64,000 nucleotides of DNA from Podospora pseudoanserina. Lineage: Eukaryota > Ascomycota > Sordariomycetes > Sordariales > Podosporaceae. The notes beneath the pieces were generated by a model that did not search any database, was not told the DNA's origin, and saw only the letters and a program-made list of their open reading frames with translations. Position 1 is the stretch's first letter. Each line of letters starts with the position of its first letter. The stretch is from assembly GCF_035222485.1 (NCBI RefSeq), contig NC_085925.1, positions 1,674,001 to 1,738,000 of the forward strand, in the 5' to 3' direction. Shown here piece by piece: positions 57,604 through 64,000 of the stretch. The translations under genes and the position numbers were made by a program.

Positions 57604-60120
57604 ATGTTGTTCCCCGAAGAACACGAAAACGACCTCAAACTCTTCCTCGTCCAAAAGATCGAAAAGACGCCCGACGCTGACGAGGTCGACGCGGAGGTGC
57701 TCGCGGATTATGTCCTTGCTTTGCTGAAGCATGATGGGGATGTGGAGAGTGTGAGGCAGACTTGCGTGGCTAGTTTGCCTGATTTTCTTGGGGAAGGTTT
57801 GTTTCTCTTTTTTTCTTTTTTTTTTTTTTTTTTTTGGCTCAGGGAATGTATGGCGGGAACTGACAAAGTTTGGATGACAGGCACGAAGCAGTTTGTCGAC
57901 GGGATTTTAGAGGCGATTACGTTCAAGACTTATCTTCCGAATGCGCTTCCGCCACCACCACCACCGCCGCCGATGATGGGGTTGTTGTACGATGATGATC
58001 AGGCTGGGAATGGGTATCTACGACAGGCGCAAGCGGCGGGGCAACAGAATAATGGGTTTGGGGGAGGGGGAGGGGGGAACAGGAAGAGGGGGTATAATGA
58101 TCTGGATAGCCCTGCGACTGGGGCGGAGGCTTATCATGCCCCGGCTTTTAAGCAGCCCAGACGGGGGAGTGCTGGGAGGGGATTTGAGCAGTCGCTGCCG
58201 GGGTCGAGTGGTGGTGGGTTCTTGGATCCGGAGTATGCGGCCAAGTTTATGTTTAATGTGTTGAATCAGCCCGAGTTTATGGCCGCTGCTGCGCAGAATG
58301 GAGGTGGGGGTGGGGGGAGGAACAAGAAGAAGAAGCGGGCGCCAAAGTGTAGGGATTATGTCAACAAGGGGGTTTGTCCCAGGGGGTTCAACTGCAGGTT
58401 TGATCACTCGAGTGATGATCCGGCGGGTTTTGGTGGTGGGGGGTTTGGGCAGGTAGAAGGTATGTTGAACGGGGCAGTAGGGCAAAGAGCTGTGGGAAGG
58501 TTGCTAACTTTGTGATAGAATACGATCCAGCTAATGCCCTCATGACAAACACGTTTCCGCAGCCGGGTGCTGGCCTTCCAGGGATGCTTTCTTTCGGCGA
58601 AATATTTGCTCAGAGCCAGCCGAAACAGCACAACAACTCCCACCGGTCTAAGGGGCAGGGTGGGAACCGCGGCGGTCGCCAAAAGCGAGGTGGTGGGGAC
58701 AGATCAACTTTCTCAGCAGAGGGACCAGTAAGTGATCGGACCAAGTCGACCATCGTGGTGGAGAGCATCCCAGAGGAAAACTTTGACGAGGATCAAGTTA
58801 GAGACTTTTTCAGCCAGTTTGGGAACATCCTCGTGGTGAAGATGTATCCATACAAGAGACTGGCCGTGGTCAAGTTTGACTGCTGGGAGGCTGCCAATGC
58901 AGCGTACAAGTCGCCAAAGGTCATCTTTGAGAACCGATTTGTGAAGGTGTTCTGGTTTAAGGACGAGGAACAAATTGCGCCACCTCCTGGGAAACAGGGT
59001 GGAGGTGTGAATGGGGGTGCCTCTGGGCAAGGGGGAGAGGCACCACCGGAGAATGTGCCGCTGACCGAGGAGCAGTTGGAGGAGATTAGGAAACGGCAGG
59101 AGGAAGCGCAGAAGGTATTTGAGGAGAAGATGAGGAAGAGGGAGGAGTTAGAAAGAAAACAGAAGGACATTGATGAGCGGCAGAAGGAGCTTCTTGCTGC
59201 CCAGGAGGAATTGAAGGCGAAGCTGGCGAAGAAAGGGGAGGGTGTGGGGGATGGGGAAGGTGAGGGTTCGACGTCAAAGCAGCCTATGACGCAGTCAGAA
59301 GCTCTGAGGGCTCAATTGGCTCGGTTGGAGGAGGAAGCTAGGCAGATCGGGCTCGATCCCCATGCCGAAATGGATGGGGAGGAAGGGTTAGAGGCCAGCT
59401 GGGGTGCTCCGAGAGGGGGTTACTATGGCCGTGGAAGGGGGGCTCCGTGGCGAGGAGGCTTTGTTCCTCGGGCTCGCGGATTTGCGTCGAGAGGGTTCCG
59501 GGGGTTTTCGTGGGAGAGCCGACGTTCACGCGGCTTATGCGGCTTATTCGCTTGATAACAGACCAAAGAGGGTGGTGGTTTCGGGTGTGGATTTCACAGA
59601 GGGCCAAAGGGACGAGGTGCTTCGGCAGTATCTCTTTGTGAGTTTTTACCTCTTCTTATCTGTCTGTCATCTTATTAACATGACATCGCAGGGCGTTGGC
59701 GAATTCACCCACATCAGCCACAGCTCCAGCCCCCCAACAACCGAAATAACCTTCAAGGATCGCAAGACAGCCGAGAAGTTCTACAACAGCGTCAGCCTCA
59801 ACGATTACACCATCCCCGAGATCGAAGGGCAGGTCGAGTTGTCATGGGCTAGTGCCTCATCCTCTTCGACGGCACTGTCGACGCCTACGGCAAGCGGGTT
59901 CACCCACGTCAATGGTGTCGCTACGAATAAGTCCACTGGGGCCACCGCTCAGAACGGTGATGAGGACGGACATGATCAGGATCATGATGGGGAGAGTGTC
60001 GATGACGATAGGGACGTCAGGATACTGCTTGACCATCAGCCGGAGCAAGAGAAGGATAAGGACAGGGAGCAGAATGAGATGGATTATGAGGTTGCTGATG
60101 ATGCGGATCAGTGGTATTAG
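57604..60120 (+). CDS. RBM26/27-like PWI-CCCH-RRM RNA-binding protein, with apparent +1 frameshift
   Basis: Four exons inferred: 57604-57796, 57881-58459, 58519-59637 and 59692-60120. The N-terminal PWI-like fold starts MLFPEEHENDLKLFLVQKIE. A CCCH zinc finger, CRDYVNKGVCPRGFNCRFDH, lies near residue 245. An RRM follows (STIVVESIPEENFDEDQVRD), then a charged coil (LTEEQLEEIRKRQEEAQKVF) and a Gly/Arg-rich segment. The end is a degenerate second RRM-like part (RPKRVVVSGVDFTEGQRDE; GVGEFTHISHSSSPPTTEIT). This order matches human RBM26/27 and fission yeast Rmn1, which work with nuclear exosome adaptors in RNA decay and poly(A) control. The frame breaks at a G5/T4 run (59500-59508): removing one base joins GFRG to FRGRADVHAAYAAYSLDNRP. 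Total exon length leaves remainder 1, as expected for one extra base. This may be a sequencing error or a true mutation. Confidence 0.85.
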
Positions 60121-60639
60121 CACTACCACCGTTCTGGAAGATAGGCGGGTGTCTCATTGGGGGTGACAGAGGGGGACAAGGAGGCTGAGGGTGTTGTGAA
60201 TTCATGTATATATTATTGGGGTAGGGTTGTTGGATCATTGCTTGGTATGCATGAAAGGCTTGGTGTGGGTTTCTTCCGTTGCTGGCTGCTCTGAATGGGG
60301 ATAATCGGTGGGTATATTCATCCGAGGGATGAGGGTGGGATGGATACACTGGGAAAATGTATGGATATGGGTGGCTGTTGTCTTGTGTATGGTTTACGCC
60401 TTGGACATTTTGGCCTGGGTGATAGCGATGGCTTTCCCTGCTGGATGAAAAGTCCTATCAGGCAATCTTGAACGGAAAAGAGTTTGATCACAACTGTCTG
60501 AGCCCATGTTAAGTAGAGTTCGTACCACGACAAACATGCTTCAAAAACCTCATAGGCAGAAAGGCCATCGTCACTTCACAATTTGTCGACAAAGACCCCG
60601 TCCTCCACGAAATGCCAAGTAATTGACCTTGAAATTCCA
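60121..60639. other. spacer between the RBM26/27-like gene and 5S gene 2
   Basis: 519 bp holding the 3' UTR and spacer. An antisense 142-codon frame crossing into the 5S gene is not a gene. Confidence 0.6.
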
Positions 60640-60646
60640 TATATAA
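60640..60646 (+). promoter_or_regulatory. TATA box of 5S gene 2
   Basis: TATATAA at -31 to -25 relative to the 5S start, the position known for dispersed Neurospora 5S genes. Confidence 0.65.
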
Positions 60647-60670
60647 TGCCACAACCTCGCCTACTCTTTC

Positions 60671-60790
60671 ACATACGACCATATCCAGCTGAAAGCTCGG
60701 GATCCCGTCCGCTCTCCCCTCGATAAGCAGCTGAGAGCCGAACCAGTACTCAGGTGGGTGACCACTGGGGAATCCTCGGTGTTGTATGTT
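60671..60790 (+). rRNA. 5S ribosomal RNA, canonical isotype
   Basis: 120 nt starting ACATACGACC and ending GTTGTATGTT. Helix II is CAGCTG (positions 16-21) paired with CAGCTG (58-63), and helix III pairs GGGA (29-32) with TCCC (45-48). The internal GTGGGTGACCACTGGGGAAT block is the Pol III internal-control region. It closely resembles Neurospora 5S genes. A TATA box precedes it and a T-run follows. It is a single dispersed copy between a protein-coding gene and the subtilase. Confidence 0.95.
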
Positions 60791-60795
60791 TTTTT
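60789..60795 (+). terminator. Pol III terminator of 5S gene 2
   Basis: Seven consecutive T residues overlap the 3' end of the 5S sequence. Confidence 0.85.
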
Positions 60796-61369
60796 GGTCT
60801 CTTTCCCCCCCTAAGCCCTTTTCTAAGGGCTTAGCATTTACTACATATTCACCATCCGGCTCCTTGATTGCTTTATCTTGGAGTGTCAAGACATGTTCAC
60901 ACGAAGGATTAAGCATAGTGGGTGGACGAGGTAGCACGGCATTTCACTAGTGCGGTTGCTTTTGGAAGCTGCACCGGCACATCACCTGCCTCCCACGTTT
61001 GAAGATAGACAGCTTGCAGGTGAGCCCCCATCTTTAGGAAGAAATATACCTCATGATTCCTGGATACAAAATGTGGGATGAGACAGCGGGAGCAGCCGTC
61101 ATACCCCACGGGATTCCTCATGCAGAGAGCAGCACTGCGGCTGAGCGCTCAAGAGGGAAGGACGTTGAGGTGTGGCGTATGCAGCTTGCGAAAAGGGGGA
61201 AGGTGGGCGGTGGGTTGTTATCAGATGGGCTTCAAGAGGGAGGGACATGATGCCATTCAGTTGAGGCAACGACTTGCAGATAAAAACGATGATTCATCAT
61301 GGCAATCTCTAGCTTAGCTGCCCAACCTCATCCCTATCTTCAAACACTGCCCGCTTATCACCTGCCGAA
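60796..61369. other. spacer upstream of the subtilase gene
   Basis: 574 bp. A short hairpin (CCCTTTTCTAAGGGCTTAG region, about 60814-60833) lies near the 5S terminator. Presumed subtilase promoter; no gene is seen. Confidence 0.5.
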
Positions 61370-62802
<1,433 letters not shown>

Positions 62803-63459
62803 GGGTTGCCAGGGACGAGAGTAGAGGGGTTGTAAGTAGGTAGGTATATGTGCTCGGCAACATTGTTCTTCGTGACATATGTGGGAAACGATCTGTGACT
62901 TGTAAGTAGGCATTCATGTGTTTCACTTGAGTTACACTGTGTCTATATGGAATGGTATAAAGTCATCATCATGATGTATCTCTTGCTAACTCGCGGGCAA
63001 GACGCTCATCACAATGGTTACCTAAACCATTGCGTACCCAGTGGCCCGCCAAACTTATTAACTCCAGCCCAACTCCTGCCAAAAACTGAATGAGCTCATA
63101 AACAATGGAACACAACTTCTCCATGATCTCGTGTAAATCCTCAAGAAAATCGCTAATTTCACGCTCACACCTTAACAAACCCAAAAGTATCTGATACCCT
63201 GTTCTGTTCCAGCTACCTCCTAGTATTTTTCTTGCGTCTCCTTCCAGCCCAGTGTGGGAAATGAGCTGATCTGAGCTGAGCCGGCCCTTGACTTGACTTG
63301 GCTCAGCTCAGCTCACCTGAGCCAAGTCTGGCTTAGCTTATTGCCCACACTGTTCCAGCCCACCATCCATACTCTCCATCTCCGCTCCTACCAAGCGAAC
63401 CGCAGGTAACTTTCCACTATATATCGCGAAATAAGTCCACCGATTCACTACCTACGTAC
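62803..63459. other. convergent 3' spacer containing a MITE
   Basis: 657 bp between the stop codons of the subtilase and the edge gene. Apart from the MITE at 63250-63352 I see only 3' UTR-like sequence. Confidence 0.6.
63250..63352. mobile_element. 103-bp hAT-like MITE with 8-bp target-site duplication
   Basis: Terminal inverted repeats CAGTGTGGGAAATGAGCT (left) and CAGTGTGGGCAATAAGCT (right, read inward) match at 16 of 18 positions. The element is flanked on both sides by TTCCAGCC (63242-63249 and 63353-63360), a perfect 8-bp direct repeat. An 8-bp duplication plus ends beginning CAGTG fits the hAT superfamily. The interior has no coding capacity but forms two overlapping, mutually exclusive 12-bp hairpins (63271-63282 with 63300-63311; 63295-63306 with 63317-63328). 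It must depend on a transposase encoded elsewhere. The perfect duplication suggests a fairly recent insertion. Confidence 0.85.
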
Positions 63460-64000
63460 CTATGGTTGGTCTGCCTGGGCTTCTGCCAGCCGCCGTTGCA
63501 CCTCGTCTTTGATCTTTTGCACCATATCTCGTTCCACCTGTTCCACTAGGCGAGCGACCTCCTCCTTGATTGCTGCTGAAACATGACTCTGGAAATCCTG
63601 AACTATGGCACTCTGCGCTGCGTCAAGCTTGTTCGCGATGAGTTGTTCAACCTGCTGGGCTACTGCAACGGCTACCTTCTGACTATCCATGTCGGAGTTG
63701 GTCTCGGTCGGTACATGTGCATTATTGTTATTACTCTTGCTGTTGCAAGATTCGCAGGTATGCTTGCAAGTGGACGAGGAAAATGGAAATGCTCTTTCGC
63801 AGAGAGCGTCGAGCTGTTTGATACGCTCAAGCCGCACGGTAGTGAGAAGCTGGACTGGGCGGGCGAGCTTCTCGAAAGTCGTCCCGTGGTCTTGCAGCGC
63901 CAGAGCGAGCCGGATGACGGTGGAAAATAACTCAAAGGTTAGGTCTTCGATGTTGTGCAGGTCTACTGGTTTGGCTAGAGGTTCAGGTAGTTTCTCGTGG
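63460..64000 (-). CDS. C-terminal part of an unrecognised protein (runs off right edge)
   Basis: Minus-strand frame open from the window edge to a stop at 63460, about 179 residues visible. The upstream part reads LHNIEDLTFELFSTVIRLAL and LTTVRLERIKQLDALCERAF, followed by a Cys/His cluster CKHTCESC and an Asn-rich loop. The last 75 residues form a predicted coiled coil: VAVAVAQQVEQLIANKLDAA, then IKEEVARLVEQVERDMVQKI and EVQRRLAEAQADQP. The frame shows regular heptads and no stop, which supports coding. There is no Met start in the window, so it is taken as the 3' end of a longer gene. I recognise no family; the C-terminal coil suggests oligomerisation. Confidence 0.6.
   Translation of the reverse strand, partial: HEKLPEPLAKPVDLHNIEDLTFELFSTVIRLALALQDHGTTFEKLARPVQLLTTVRLERIKQLDALCERAFPFSSSTCKHTCESCNSKSNNNNAHVPTETNSDMDSQKVAVAVAQQVEQLIANKLDAAQSAIVQDFQSHVSAAIKEEVARLVEQVERDMVQKIKDEVQRRLAEAQADQP

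Noticed and set aside
60509-60937. 142-codon minus-strand frame overlapping 5S gene 2
   Set aside because: It runs antisense through a bona fide 5S rRNA gene and shows no motif.

Overview
The window is nuclear DNA of a filamentous ascomycete, most likely a Sordariomycete of the Sordariales type. Genes are interrupted by short 50-120 nt introns with GTRAGT-like donors and CTAAC-type branch sites, highly expressed genes prefer C-ending codons, and 5S rRNA genes are single dispersed copies rather than a tandem array. Gene content is ordinary core genome; I see no secondary-metabolite cluster, no CRISPR array, no rDNA repeat and no virus-like element.

Layout, left to right: 5' end of a Csf1/BLTP1-type lipid-bridge gene (minus) divergent from a TMEM184/DUF300 membrane protein; elongation factor 2; a variant 5S rRNA gene; the ribosome-biogenesis factor Fyv7 (minus); an Atos-family protein carrying a 270-bp Asn-Ser hexanucleotide array; L-2-hydroxyglutarate dehydrogenase (minus); a coiled-coil fungal protein; a 3.5-kb gene-poor interval; a PH-domain protein; eIF3g; a Pro-rich basic protein (minus); the phosphatidylethanolamine methyltransferase Cho2; a 3.9-kb gene-poor interval with a minisatellite and a perfect palindrome; a LIM-RhoGAP; a DUF2415 beta-propeller-like protein (minus) divergent from mitochondrial Hsp70; a decayed membrane-anchored multicopper oxidase (minus); SRP68 (minus) divergent from a mitochondrial PPR protein; an RBM26/27-like PWI-CCCH-RRM protein with an apparent +1 frameshift; a second, canonical 5S rRNA gene; a secreted subtilase whose oxyanion-hole Asn is replaced; a 103-bp hAT-like MITE with a perfect 8-bp target duplication; and the 3' end of an unrecognised gene (minus) cut by the window edge.

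The genes do not form one pathway. Themes are translation and protein targeting (EF2, eIF3g, Fyv7, SRP68, two 5S genes), mitochondria (Hsp70, PPR protein, L2HGDH) and membrane lipids or cell polarity (Csf1, Cho2, RhoGAP). I found no novel multi-gene system. The points most worth a second look are the two 5S isotypes linked by three compensatory base-pair changes, the intact-looking MITE, the subtilase active-site change, the long Asn-Ser array, the multicopper oxidase pseudogene and the RBM26/27 frameshift. Exon boundaries were read by eye and may be off by a base or two.
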